Positions 1-7,544 of a stretch of 10,150 nt of DNA are shown in pieces. A model generated the notes under the pieces. That model had not been told where the DNA came from. It made no database searches and was given only the letters and a program-made list of their open reading frames with translations. This DNA is from Caulobacter sp. (GTDB lineage: Bacteria > Pseudomonadota > Alphaproteobacteria > Caulobacterales > Caulobacteraceae), in the NCBI GenBank assembly GCA_014378155.1, contig JACMOF010000221.1:1-10150 (forward strand), in the 5' to 3' direction. The first letter of the stretch is position 1. Each line of letters opens with the position of its first letter. The translations under genes were made by a program, and so were the position numbers.

Positions 1-1
1 C

Positions 2-3000
2 GGACCCAATGGCTGCGGCAAGTCCAACCTGTTGGAAGCCCTGCGCTGGGTGATGGGGGCCAATTCGGCCAAGGCCATGCGCGCGGGCGGCATGGACGAC
101 GTGATTTTCGCCGGCAGCGGCGGTCGCCCGGCCCGCAGCCACGCCGACGTCACCCTGACCATCGACAACAGCGACCGCACCGCGCCGGCCCAGTTCAATG
201 ATGATCCGACCCTGGAAGTGGTGCGCCGCATCGACCGCGGCGAGGGCTCGACCTACCGCATCAATGGCCGCGAGGTGCGGGCGCGGGACGTCCAGCTGCT
301 GTTCGCCGACGCCTCGACCGGGGCCAATTCGCCGGCCTTGGTCCGCCAGGGCCAGATCAGCGAACTGATCGGCGCCAAGCCGCAGAACCGTCGCCGCATT
401 CTGGAAGAGGCGGCCGGGGTTTCGGGCCTGCACACCCGCCGGCATGAGGCGGAGTTGCGGCTGCGCGCCGCCGAGACCAATCTGACGCGCCTCGATGACG
501 TGGCGCGAGAGTTGGAGGTCGCCCTGAACCGGCTTCGTCGGGAAGCGAGGCAGGCCGAGAAGTACAAGCGCCTGTCGTCAGAGATTCGCGCCGTGCAGGG
601 CGCCGTGCTCTATGCCCGCTGGACCGAGGCGCGCGACAACCTCAACCGCACCCAGAGCGACGCCACCGACGCCGCGCGCAGCGTCGAAGACACCGCCCGC
701 GCGGCCGCCACGGCCCAGACCGCGATCCTGAACGCCGAGACGGCCATGCCGCCGCTGCGCGAGGAAGCCTCGATCGCCCAGGCGATCCTCGGCCAACTGG
801 CGATCCAGAAGGACCGGGCCGAGCGCGAGGCGCAAGCCGCCGCCGCCGAATTCGAGCGGTTGTCGGCCGACCTGGCGCGCATCGACGACGACCGGACCCG
901 TGAGGCGCAGGGCCTGCAGGACGCCGTCCAGGCGTTGGCGCGCCTCGACGCTGACCTGACCCAACTACGGGAGGAGATCGCCGCCGCGCCCGCCCGAGGC
1001 CCCGAACTGGCCGCCGCCGCCCAGGCCGCCGAAGAGGCTCGCGCCAAGGCTGACGCCGAGGTCGAGCAGCTAGCGGCCCGCGCCGCCGCCGAAGACGCCC
1101 GCGCGCGCGCCGCCGCCCAGCGCCTGGCCGAGGCCCAGAGCCGGCTGGCCCGCCCGGGTCGCGCCCTCGACCAGGCCAAGGCCGAGCCCGCCGCTGTCGG
1201 CCCCGAGGTCGATCCCCCCGCCGCCGAGGCCCGTCAGCGCTTCGCCAACGCAGAGGCGGGTCTCGCCGCCGCCCGCGCTGCGCTGGAGGAGGCAGAGACT
1301 GCCCGCGAAAAGACCGCCGCCGCCGAGGCCCAGGCCCGCGATCTGGCGCGCAAGGTCGAGGACCAACTGGGCCGCTTGCGCACCGAGGCCCGAGGCCTGG
1401 CCCAACTGACCGCGCCCCGCGCCAAGAGCGGCTTCTCGCCAGCCTTGGACGCCGTGACGCCCGACAAGGGCTATGGCGCCGCCCTAGCAGCCGCGCTTGG
1501 CGACGACCTGGAAGCCGCCCTCGATTCCCGCGCGCCGTCATTCTGGGCTGGCGGCGAAGCTTCCGCCGTCGCCTGGCCCGAAGGCGCCACGCCCCTGGCC
1601 CCACTGATCAAGGCCCCGCCCGAACTGGCCGCCCGTCTGTCATATGTGGCGGTGGTGGCGCGGACCGATGGCGACCGCCTGGCCAAGGGCCTGCCGGTCG
1701 GGGCGCGGCTGGTGTCCAAGGACGGCGACCTGTGGCGCTGGGACGGTTTCGTGGCCCGCGCCAACGCGCCCAAGCCCGCCGCCGTCCGCCTGGAGCAGCG
1801 CACCCGCCTGGCCGAGGTCGAGGCCGAGATCGACCAGGTCGCCCCGCGCGCCGAGGCCACGACCGCTGTCTTGAAGACCGCAGCCGACGCCCTGCGCACG
1901 GTGGAAGAGGCTTTACGCGATAAACGCCGCGGTCCGCCCGACGCCGAGCGCCTGTTGACGGGCGCTCGCGAGATCGTGACCCGATACGAACGCGAGGCCG
2001 CCCAGCGCGAAGCCCGGGCCCAGTCGCTGGACGACACCATCGTCCGCTTCGAGGCCGAGCGCGTCGAGGCCGACACGGCGCTGGCCGCCGTCCGCGCCGA
2101 AAGCGCCGCCGCCGAGGCCGTCGCCGACCTGGCCCCGCAGTTGGCCGCCGCCCGCCACGCCGCGAGCGCCGCCCGCGAGGCCGCCGCCGCCGCTCGCTCG
2201 GCCCGCGACCAGGAGACCCGCGAGACAGCCGGCCGCCAGCGCCGCCTGGAGAACCTGGAACGCGACCACGGCGACTGGACCAAGCGCCGCGCGGCCTCGA
2301 GCCGGCGCGAGCAAAGCCTGGACGCCGACCGCCTGAAGGCCGCCGTCGCGCTGGAGGCCGCCCGCGAGGCGCCGACCGTGCTCGCCGAGAAGCTGGTGGT
2401 GATCGTCGAGCAGTTCGCCGCCGCCGAGCATCGCCGGGCAAGGGCTTCCGACGCCTTGGAGACCGCCGAGACCGACCGACTGACCGCCGACCGCGCGGCC
2501 CGCGCCGCTGAGCAGGCCGCCAGCGACGCGCGCGAGAAGCGCGCCGCCCTGGTCGCCCGCCTGGACGGGGCCCGCGAGCGCTTTGCCGAGGTCGCTGGCC
2601 ACATCCGCGACCAGGCCCGCATGGAGCCCGAGGAGCTAGGCCGTCAACTGTCGGGCGAGGCCATCGCTGTGCCCAAGGACGCCGCCGGGGTCGAGGCCCA
2701 TCTCTTCGCCCTTGAACGCGAGCGCGACGCCATCGGGCCCGTCAATCTGCGGGCTGAGGAGGAAGCCAACGAATATGCCGCCCGCTTAGAGACCATGCGC
2801 ACCGAGCGCGCCGACCTGTCGGGCGCGGTGAGCAAGCTGCGGGCCGGCATCGAAGAGCTGAACGCCGAGGGCCGCGAGCGGCTGCTGGCCGCCTTCGAGG
2901 TGATCAACGGCCACTTCCAGACCCTCTTCCAGGCCCTGTTCGGCGGTGGTCAGGCCGAGCTGCGGCTGGTCGAGAACGACGATCCGCTGGAGGCCGGCCT

Positions 3001-3358
3001 GGAAATCTTCGCCTGCCCGCCCGGCAAGCGCATGGCCAGCATGAGCCTGATGAGCGGCGGCGAGCAGGCCCTGACCGCCAGCGCCCTGATCTTCGGCGTC
3101 TTCCTGGCCAACCCGGCGCCGATCTGCGTGCTCGACGAGGTCGACGCGCCGCTGGATGACGCCAATGTCGACCGCTATTGCAACATGCTCGACGAGATGC
3201 GGCGGCGGACGAAGACCCGGTTCATCGCGATTACGCACAATCCGGTGACGATGAGCCGCATGGACCGGCTGTTCGGGGTAACCATGGCCGAGCGGGGGGT
3301 GAGCCAGCTGGTGAGCGTGGACTTGAGCACGGCCGAGCAGTTGGTGGCGGCGCAGTAG
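2..3358 (+). CDS. smc: Chromosome segregation ATPase SMC (5' partial)
   Basis: SMC forms a homodimeric ring, normally with ScpA and ScpB, that compacts and aligns newly replicated chromosome arms. The reading frame is already open at the left edge and begins inside the Walker A motif, GPNGCGKSN (nt 2-28), so the true start lies upstream. The visible part is 1118 residues. Adding about 29 missing residues gives roughly 1147, which is normal for an alphaproteobacterial SMC. In order it shows the N-terminal head with the RQGQIS and [12 protein letters not shown] segments (nt ~340-425), a long Ala/Glu/Arg coiled coil, a globular hinge (nt ~1421-1760), a returning coiled coil, and the C-terminal head. 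The C-terminal head has the ABC signature SGGEQ (nt 3053-3067), Walker B with D-loop [12 protein letters not shown] (nt ~3125-3160) and the switch histidine in AITHNP (nt ~3230). All ATPase motifs are intact. It ends in TAG, convergent with the transporter gene on the other strand. Long antisense open frames here are by-products of GCC/GCG-rich codons. Confidence 0.97.
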   Translation, partial: GPNGCGKSNLLEALRWVMGANSAKAMRAGGMDDVIFAGSGGRPARSHADVTLTIDNSDRTAPAQFNDDPTLEVVRRIDRGEGSTYRINGREVRARDVQLLFADASTGANSPALVRQGQISELIGAKPQNRRRILEEAAGVSGLHTRRHEAELRLRAAETNLTRLDDVARELEVALNRLRREARQAEKYKRLSSEIRAVQGAVLYARWTEARDNLNRTQSDATDAARSVEDTARAAATAQTAILNAETAMPPLREEASIAQAILGQLAIQKDRAEREAQAAAAEFERLSADLARIDDDRTREAQGLQDAVQALARLDADLTQLREEIAAAPARGPELAAAAQAAEEARAKADAEVEQLAARAAAEDARARAAAQRLAEAQSRLARPGRALDQAKAEPAAVGPEVDPPAAEARQRFANAEAGLAAARAALEEAETAREKTAAAEAQARDLARKVEDQLGRLRTEARGLAQLTAPRAKSGFSPALDAVTPDKGYGAALAAALGDDLEAALDSRAPSFWAGGEASAVAWPEGATPLAPLIKAPPELAARLSYVAVVARTDGDRLAKGLPVGARLVSKDGDLWRWDGFVARANAPKPAAVRLEQRTRLAEVEAEIDQVAPRAEATTAVLKTAADALRTVEEALRDKRRGPPDAERLLTGAREIVTRYEREAAQREARAQSLDDTIVRFEAERVEADTALAAVRAESAAAEAVADLAPQLAAARHAASAAREAAAAARSARDQETRETAGRQRRLENLERDHGDWTKRRAASSRREQSLDADRLKAAVALEAAREAPTVLAEKLVVIVEQFAAAEHRRARASDALETAETDRLTADRAARAAEQAASDAREKRAALVARLDGARERFAEVAGHIRDQARMEPEELGRQLSGEAIAVPKDAAGVEAHLFALERERDAIGPVNLRAEEEANEYAARLETMRTERADLSGAVSKLRAGIEELNAEGRERLLAAFEVINGHFQTLFQALFGGGQAELRLVENDDPLEAGLEIFACPPGKRMASMSLMSGGEQALTASALIFGVFLANPAPICVLDEVDAPLDDANVDRYCNMLDEMRRRTKTRFIAITHNPVTMSRMDRLFGVTMAERGVSQLVSVDLSTAEQLVAAQ

Positions 3359-3366
3359 GGGCAATT

Positions 3367-3454
3367 CCTCCCCCTGTGGGGGAGGTGTCGGATCGATGGA
3401 CCCTAAAACTCCCCCCACCGATCGCTACTTGATCTGCCTCCCCCACAAGGGGAG
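3367..3454. repeat. Hairpin-rich intergenic repeat, copy 1
   Basis: This element fills the gap between the convergent smc and TSUP genes. It contains a perfect 8-bp stem with a TGT loop (3367-3385) and a 6-bp stem (3438-3443 with 3449-3454). Two blocks recur in inverted orientation at the right end of the window: 3401-3428 equals the reverse complement of 10045-10072 (28 of 28 bases), and 3368-3390 equals the reverse complement of 10128-10150 (23 of 23). Only 10 bases separate the two blocks here, against 55 in the other copy. It looks like a small palindromic, non-coding repeat family of the kind scattered between genes in Caulobacter-like genomes. That family assignment is from general knowledge and was not searched. 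Confidence 0.85.
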
Positions 3455-3462
3455 AACCTTTT
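3438..3462 (+). terminator. Possible terminator for smc
   Basis: A 6-bp GC-rich stem (CTCCCC at 3438-3443, GGGGAG at 3449-3454) is followed by AACC and four T residues (3459-3462). It is about 80 bases after the smc stop and reads in the smc direction. The T-run is short and not directly next to the stem, so termination would be modest. The hairpin is also the outer arm of the intergenic repeat, so the terminator role may be incidental. Confidence 0.4.
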
Positions 3463-3463
3463 A

Positions 3464-4255
3464 TCAGTGAAGCAGCCCCAGCACCGCATGCCGCAACGGG
3501 TTCTGCGGATCGCTCAGCAGCTTCACCGCCATGGCGCACGACATCACCACCAGCAGCGGCCGGATAAGCTTGGCGCCGAACCGCATGGCGAGCCGCGAGC
3601 CGATCTGCGCCCCGATGAACGCCCCGACCGCCATGGTCAGGCCGATGGGCCACACCACCGCGCCCTTCCAGATGAACAGGCTCAGGCTGCCCAGGTTCGA
3701 GGCTGCATTGGCCAGCTTGGTGTGGGCCGTGGCCTTCAGCGCGCCGTAGCCCAGCAGGGTGACGATAGCCACCATGTAGAAGGCCCCCGCTCCAGGTCCG
3801 AAAATCCCGTCATAGAAGCCGATCAGCGGCGCCACGCAGAAGGCGAAGACCGGCACGGTGAGGCGCGGATGGGCGTCCTCGCCCTTCAGGCCACGCGACA
3901 GGCCGAAATAGAGGGCGATAACGATCAGCAGGATCGGGACCAAAGCCGCCAACGCGCGCGGCGACAGCAGGCTGACGCACAGGGCCCCGGCCAGGCCGGC
4001 GACAGCGGCGCAGGCGGCGACCGGCAGGGCTGTCTTCCAGTCGATCAGGCCCCGCCGGGCGAAGGCGCTGGTCGAGGAAATGGCGCTGACGGCGCCCTGC
4101 AGCTTGTTGGTGCCCAGCGCCATGACTGGGCTCATGCCGGTCAGCAGCAAGGCCGGGACGGTCAGAAGGCCGCCGCCGCCGGCGATAGCGTCGAAAGCGC
4201 CGGCGATCGCCGCCACGGCGAACATCGTCGCCAGCAGACCCAGATCGACATGCAT
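3464..4255 (-). CDS. TSUP-family (TauE/SafE, YfcA-like) membrane transporter
   Basis: This is a 263-residue polytopic inner-membrane protein of the TSUP family (formerly DUF81), a group associated with export or uptake of sulfur-containing and small organic anions. The substrate here cannot be told from sequence. It has the internal duplication typical of the family. Repeat 1 carries DAIAGGGGLLTVP (residues 22-34) and GTNKLQG (48-54). Repeat 2 carries GFYDGIFGPGAGAFY (146-160) and ATAHTKLANAASNLGS (175-190). These, with the C-terminal LIRPLLVV, closely resemble what I recall of E. coli YfcA along its whole length. About eight hydrophobic segments are visible. I chose the ATG at 4255 (MHVDLGLL) because it places the first membrane helix at the extreme N-terminus, as in relatives. 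A GTG at 4300 would add 15 residues but has no clear ribosome-binding site. The gene starts 67 bases after the small DUF6481-type gene on the same strand, so the two are probably co-transcribed. Confidence 0.9.
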   Translation of the reverse strand: MHVDLGLLATMFAVAAIAGAFDAIAGGGGLLTVPALLLTGMSPVMALGTNKLQGAVSAISSTSAFARRGLIDWKTALPVAACAAVAGLAGALCVSLLSPRALAALVPILLIVIALYFGLSRGLKGEDAHPRLTVPVFAFCVAPLIGFYDGIFGPGAGAFYMVAIVTLLGYGALKATAHTKLANAASNLGSLSLFIWKGAVVWPIGLTMAVGAFIGAQIGSRLAMRFGAKLIRPLLVVMSCAMAVKLLSDPQNPLRHAVLGLLH

Positions 4256-4322
4256 GGCTAAGGCCCCCGCGAGGTCCGCCCGCGACGGGGCCAGGACCAC
4301 GCGACCAGGCCCGTTCAGTCAA

Positions 4323-4652
4323 TTATTTCTGGCGCGCCTTGCGGGCGGCGTACTTGGCGTCGCGAGCGATCTTCTGCTCGGAGGCCGACAGCGCCTTGCG
4401 CTCCTTGCGGTCGGCGCGCTTCTCGGCCAAGGCGGCTTCCTCGCGCGCCAGAACGTCCTGGCGGGCGGCTTCCTTGACGGCGGCGCGGGCGGCGCGGGCC
4501 GCTTCCAGCTCGGCTTCACGCTCGACGTGACGCTGCTCGAAGTTGGGGTCGGTGACGGTGGGCTTCGGCTTCATCTTAGCCAGCATCGCCTTCTTGGCGT
4601 CGGCGGCGGCGGTGATGCGATCGGCGAAGCCGGTGTTTTTCAGTTGCGACAT
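4323..4652 (-). CDS. Small charged coiled-coil protein, DUF6481 type
   Basis: This is a 109-residue soluble protein with no signal peptide or membrane segment. It begins MSQLKNTGFADRITAAADAK, followed by a Lys-rich stretch (KKAMLAKMKPKP), then a long Ala/Glu/Arg/Lys helix with heptad character, and ends ARDAKYAARKARQK. The short FADRI..AA.AKKAMLAK start and the ARDAKYAARKAR tail match my recollection of DUF6481 proteins, small alphaproteobacterial proteins of unknown function. An upstream ATG-like extension to 4727 would add 25 Arg/Phe-rich residues that do not fit the family. The ATG at 4652 has an AGAAG five bases upstream and is the better start. The TSUP transporter follows on the same strand. 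No function is proposed. The basic, helical composition would allow nucleic-acid or ribosome binding, but that is only a guess. Confidence 0.82.
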   Translation of the reverse strand: MSQLKNTGFADRITAAADAKKAMLAKMKPKPTVTDPNFEQRHVEREAELEAARAARAAVKEAARQDVLAREEAALAEKRADRKERKALSASEQKIARDAKYAARKARQK

Positions 4653-4714
4653 GAATCTTCTGGTTGGTGGAAAGTGCGCTTCTAAGACCCCAAAACGCCG
4701 CGAAAAGCAATGAC

Positions 4715-4744
4715 GATCCCGGCGCAAATGGACGCGCCGGGATC
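4715..4744 (-). terminator. Probable intrinsic terminator of the secreted-protein gene
   Basis: A perfect 11-bp stem (GATCCCGGCGC at 4715-4725, GCGCCGGGATC at 4734-4744) encloses an 8-base loop. It begins 11 bases after the stop codon of the minus-strand gene ending at 4755. Reading on the minus strand, the stem is followed by GTCATTGCTTTT, so a T-rich stretch exists but is offset by several bases. It separates this gene from the DUF6481-type gene downstream, whose own promoter would have to lie in the remaining ~60 bases. Confidence 0.65.
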
Positions 4745-4754
4745 ATTCGAAGCT

Positions 4755-6716
4755 CTACTTCTCGATTTTGTAGACCCTGTAGCTGTGCGGGGCCACGGCC
4801 GCAGCGAATTCGGTGCGAACCGGAACGCCCTGACGACGCCAAGCGTCGGCCCTGCCGTCAGCGGGCTTGGCCTCGATCAGCTTGCCGGTCGTCATGTCGC
4901 GCAGCTTCACGCCCTCGCCCAGCAGCGACAGGTTCACGGCCGTATCGTCGTCGCGGAACGACTGCACCACGAAGGCCCCGTTGTCGTAGGCGAACAGGCT
5001 GACACGGTCGGCGGCGTCCAGCCGCACCGGGAAGTCACGCTGAAGGTAGCGCTTGATCTCGGTCGTCACCCCCTGGGGCAGGTTGTAGAAGTCGCCCGGG
5101 TTCTCCGGCATGGTCAGCACATAGAGCACCCCGCCGCCGTAGCGGTTCATCAGCAGGATCGGGAATCCCTTGGCGTTGGCGACCCCGCGAATGATCCCCC
5201 AGCTGTCATTGGTGTAGAAGGCCAGCTCTGGAAACAGCACCGGCGGCGTCTCGCGCTTGGGATCGTTCAGGCTCTCGCCATTGCCCGCGCCATAGCCGTT
5301 GAGGAAGTCGTGCAGGGCCACCTTCCGGCCGGTGTCGCGCACCTCGAGAATGTCCTCGATCCCCTTGCCCTGCAGGGCGCCCAGCAGGCCCGAGGTGATG
5401 AACACCGTCTTGCCGGCCAGCAGGTTACCCTTGATCTTGTCGACGATCTTCGGGTCCTTGGCCGCCGCCTGAGTCAGCAGGGCGACATCGGCATTGGTCG
5501 GGAAGTTGGGCGACAGCTCGATCGGGATGCCGACATTGCCCAGATAGTTGTGGAGGAAATCCTCGCCCGACGATTGGTAGGGCTTGTAGCTTGCTATGCC
5601 AATCGGCTTGCCCAGCAGGCCCAGGTCCTTGTCGATCTTCTCCAGCGAATAGCCGGCCGCGCGGCCCCAGCCAGGACCTGGATCATTGGCCTGGCCCGAG
5701 CTCTTGTAGCTGGCCGTCATGGCCTTCCAGTCGAAGCTGGTGGCCTTGTCCTTCCACGGACGCGCGCCGGGCGCGACGGCCTCGGCCTCGTTCATCGGCC
5801 GCCAGTTGAACAGGGTGATCTCCGGGGCCTTGGCCAGCAGGGTGTCCCACAGCTGCTCGGCGTAGCGGTCGACATAGAGGGTGGAGAACGTATCGACCCA
5901 GCCGCCGCCATTGCCCTTGCCACCGTTAGAGCCGGCGGGGCGGATGTTGTCGAAATAGCGGATGATCGAATAGCTCTCGTACTGTTGCAGCAACTGATCA
6001 GTGACCACCGGATCGCGGGTCTCGGTGCCGGTATAGATGCCGTCGAACATCTGCGACTGCTTTTCCAGGTCGTAGCCCGTGCCCTGGAAGTGTTCGTACC
6101 AGTTGGGGTATTTGATGATCATCCGCACCTTGGGATTGACCGCCTTGGCGGGGCCGAGCACCAGGTCCTGGCTGACCTTGCGCATGGTCTCCAGCCGGTA
6201 CTGGGTCCAGGACCGGTCGCCCTTGGCGGCGATGTCGGCGGGGCTTTTCGAGGTGTAGAAGAAGAAGTCGTCGAGGATCACCTCGTCGAAATGCTTGGCC
6301 GCCAGGCGCACGGCCTTTTCGCACTCGGCGCGGTCGGCGGGCTTCTCGTAGTCGAAGGTGCCGAACTGCCCGCCCTCGCCGCCGGCCGCCAGGGTGATCC
6401 CGCCGGCGACCTTGATCCCGCGGGCCTCGAACCAGCCCTTGACCCGCTCGATCTGCTCGTCGGTGGAGAAGTTGTTGCTGCGGTAGACCTCCAGATAGAC
6501 CTTGTCGAAGTGCAACTGGCGGCTGGCCCGCTCGAACTCGCGGTCGAAGGTTGCTCGGTCTGACAGCGACTTGGCGTCGTTGACGGCGATGTAGATCGCG
6601 GCGTGGAAGTTCTTGTAGGCGGGCAGCGGCTGCGGCTTGACCGTCTGGGCCTGGACGGGCGCGCCAAGCGCGCACAGCGCCACGGCGCCGAGCAGAGTGC
6701 GGGTAAGGCGGATCAT
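4755..6716 (-). CDS. Exported TIM-barrel glycoside-hydrolase-like protein, unassigned family
   Basis: A 653-residue protein with a clear signal peptide: MIRLTRT, a hydrophobic core at residues 8-19, and an Ala-x-Ala-like cleavage site after VQA (residue 23). It should act in the periplasm or outside the cell. Residues ~35-310 show regularly spaced hydrophobic strands suggesting a (beta/alpha)8 barrel: AAIYIAVN (39-46), DKVYLEVY (71-78), KVAGGITLA (102-110), EVILDDFFFY (145-154), VRMIIKYPNWY (197-207), DGIYTGTETRDP (225-236) and EITLFNWRPM (299-308). D149, D150 and E232 are candidate catalytic acids. Residues ~390-545 (IPIELSPNFP; GKTVFITSG; GVLYVLTMPENP) resemble a glutamine-amidotransferase-like domain, followed by a small beta domain (~560-653). 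This order recalls GH42 beta-galactosidases, but I cannot assign a CAZy family or substrate. The ATG at 6716 has GAGGGAAG upstream and starts the signal peptide; the longer frame to 6830 would bury it. It is transcribed alone, divergent from atpI. Confidence 0.8.
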   Translation of the reverse strand: MIRLTRTLLGAVALCALGAPVQAQTVKPQPLPAYKNFHAAIYIAVNDAKSLSDRATFDREFERASRQLHFDKVYLEVYRSNNFSTDEQIERVKGWFEARGIKVAGGITLAAGGEGGQFGTFDYEKPADRAECEKAVRLAAKHFDEVILDDFFFYTSKSPADIAAKGDRSWTQYRLETMRKVSQDLVLGPAKAVNPKVRMIIKYPNWYEHFQGTGYDLEKQSQMFDGIYTGTETRDPVVTDQLLQQYESYSIIRYFDNIRPAGSNGGKGNGGGWVDTFSTLYVDRYAEQLWDTLLAKAPEITLFNWRPMNEAEAVAPGARPWKDKATSFDWKAMTASYKSSGQANDPGPGWGRAAGYSLEKIDKDLGLLGKPIGIASYKPYQSSGEDFLHNYLGNVGIPIELSPNFPTNADVALLTQAAAKDPKIVDKIKGNLLAGKTVFITSGLLGALQGKGIEDILEVRDTGRKVALHDFLNGYGAGNGESLNDPKRETPPVLFPELAFYTNDSWGIIRGVANAKGFPILLMNRYGGGVLYVLTMPENPGDFYNLPQGVTTEIKRYLQRDFPVRLDAADRVSLFAYDNGAFVVQSFRDDDTAVNLSLLGEGVKLRDMTTGKLIEAKPADGRADAWRRQGVPVRTEFAAAVAPHSYRVYKIEK

Positions 6717-7086
6717 GGCGTGTTCTTCCCTCGATGGACTCGCGCCGGCGCTTCGCATGCCGATCATGGTTGCGGTAACATTGGAATGGTATGACGAACG
6801 TTGCGAGCGAAACTTTCGAAGCGCCGTCATTTTCCGCCTTCCGGCCTCCCAAGTTTCGCGCCCTTAAGGGAAATGAATTCAAGCCCCAAAACACGCCCTA
6901 AGCCTTGCAATCGACCGCTCCGCCGCGCTAGGGCAGGGCCAATTCCAGCGCCAGCATTGAAATCCGGGGAAATCGCGGTTGACGTTGCGGCGCCGATCCG
7001 GACTTCGAGGACCGACTTGCCGCAGTCGGTGCGGATATCGCCAAAAGCCGTTATAAAACTGCCACTTGAAGGATATTCTCTCCAAC
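6717..7086. other. Divergent intergenic region, no gene recognised
   Basis: This lies between the start of the minus-strand secreted protein and the F0 promoter. No open frame with a convincing start or coding character is seen. Visible structure includes a perfect 10-bp palindrome CCCTTAAGGG (6861-6870) and a hexamer inverted pair GCCCTA/TAGGGC (6895-6900, 6929-6934). A 6-bp stem-loop, ACCGAC (7011-7016) with GTCGGT (7025-7030), sits ~60 bases before the TTGACGC box. Either palindrome could be an operator, but no known binding motif is recognised. A convincing promoter for the minus-strand gene was not found. Confidence 0.5.
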
Positions 7087-7113
7087 TTGACGCACTGCGG
7101 TGCGATCTATAGG
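7087..7113 (+). promoter_or_regulatory. Likely sigma-73-type promoter of the F0 operon
   Basis: TTGACGC (7087-7093) is followed after 12 bases by TCTATAGG (7106-7113). The Caulobacter housekeeping sigma-73 consensus, as I know it, is TTGACGS then 10-14 bases then GCTANAWC. Both boxes and the short spacing fit well. Transcription would start near 7118-7120 and give a leader of about 60 bases before the atpI ATG. A further TTGACG at 6979-6984 has no matching -10 box. Confidence 0.6.
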
Positions 7114-7179
7114 TTCCGCCGCGATCAAGCTGGGTCTGGGGGACGGCTCTCTCGGCCATCGCAGGACCCTACAACCCCA

Positions 7180-7530
7180 ATGTCCAAGGTTGACGATCCG
7201 CGCGCAGAGGCGCTACGCCGCCTCGACGAGCGGGCAAAAGCGCTTAAGGCCAGCGCGGTCCGACCTGAATCGCACAGCGGCGAGATGGCCGCCTCGAGTC
7301 AGGCCTATAAGATCCTGGCTGAATTGCTGGGCGGTGTGCTCATCGGGCTGGCCCTGGGAGCGATCGTCGATCGGTTCGCCAAGACCGGACCCTGGGGTTT
7401 GATCGGCGGAGTCCTTCTGGGCTTTGCCTTGTCGTTGTTCATGGCGCGTCGCACGGCCAATCGGCTGATGGCGCTGGCTAGGGCGGAAGAGGCTGCGCGA
7501 TCGCAAGCCTCCAAGCCCAGAGTAGACTAG
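7180..7530 (+). CDS. atpI: F0F1 ATP synthase accessory protein AtpI
   Basis: A 116-residue protein with an Arg/Lys/Glu-rich cytoplasmic N-terminus (residues 1-40) and two membrane segments, YKILAELLGGVLIGLALGA (43-61, extending to ~65) and WGLIGGVLLGFALSLFM (72-88). A charged tail follows. This two-helix plan and its place as first gene of the F0 operon are the hallmarks of AtpI, a non-structural protein thought to help assemble the c ring and in some bacteria linked to Mg2+ or Ca2+ uptake. I chose the ATG at 7180 because the family starts shortly before the first helix and because the longer frame (TTG at 7066) would begin upstream of the predicted promoter. An AGGA at 7163-7166 is a weak, slightly distant ribosome-binding site. 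The stop overlaps the AGGAG that serves atpB. Confidence 0.9.
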   Translation: MSKVDDPRAEALRRLDERAKALKASAVRPESHSGEMAASSQAYKILAELLGGVLIGLALGAIVDRFAKTGPWGLIGGVLLGFALSLFMARRTANRLMALARAEEAARSQASKPRVD

Positions 7531-7540
7531 GAGCGAAAGG
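7529..7540 (+). promoter_or_regulatory. Ribosome-binding region of atpB overlapping the atpI stop
   Basis: AGGAG (7529-7533) shares two bases with the TAG stop of atpI and lies 11 bases from the atpB ATG. A second AAGG (7537-7540) sits four bases from it. The overlap with the stop codon suggests that translation of atpB is coupled to that of atpI. Confidence 0.6.
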
Positions 7541-7544
7541 CCCG

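Noticed and set aside
1471..2622. 383-codon open frame antisense to smc, with several other long antisense frames between 250 and 2900
   Set aside because: They lie inside the intact SMC coiled-coil coding region. The encoded proteins are Arg/Ser/Ala-rich low-complexity sequence with no family motif, which is what GCC/GCG/GAG-rich codons give on the opposite strand.
3467..4261. 264-codon plus-strand frame opposite the TSUP transporter
   Set aside because: The product is rich in Gln, His and Arg with no membrane segments. The opposite strand encodes a full-length, motif-complete TSUP protein.
4256..4300. GTG start for the TSUP transporter adding 15 residues
   Set aside because: No ribosome-binding site is visible, and relatives start just before the first membrane helix. 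It cannot be fully excluded.
4710..6563. 617-codon plus-strand open frame opposite the secreted protein gene
   Set aside because: It is the antisense of a gene that has a signal peptide, ribosome-binding site, terminator and balanced amino-acid composition. The plus-strand product has repetitive Val/Gly/Leu/His composition and no recognisable domain.
6717..6830. Longer start for the secreted protein (adds 38 residues)
   Set aside because: It would place a charged stretch in front of a textbook signal peptide. The ATG at 6716 has its own purine-rich ribosome-binding site.
6796..6835. Minus-strand promoter for the secreted protein gene (ATGACGG with a distant GCTCGC)
   Set aside because: The -35 match is imperfect, the spacing is too long and the -10 match is poor, so I list no promoter for this gene.
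6979..6984. TTGACG as an upstream promoter for the F0 operon
   Set aside because: No -10 box resembling CTANA or TATAAT follows at 10-18 bases.
7066..7179. Longer TTG start for AtpI
   Set aside because: It begins upstream of the likely transcription start, and the added residues do not resemble AtpI.
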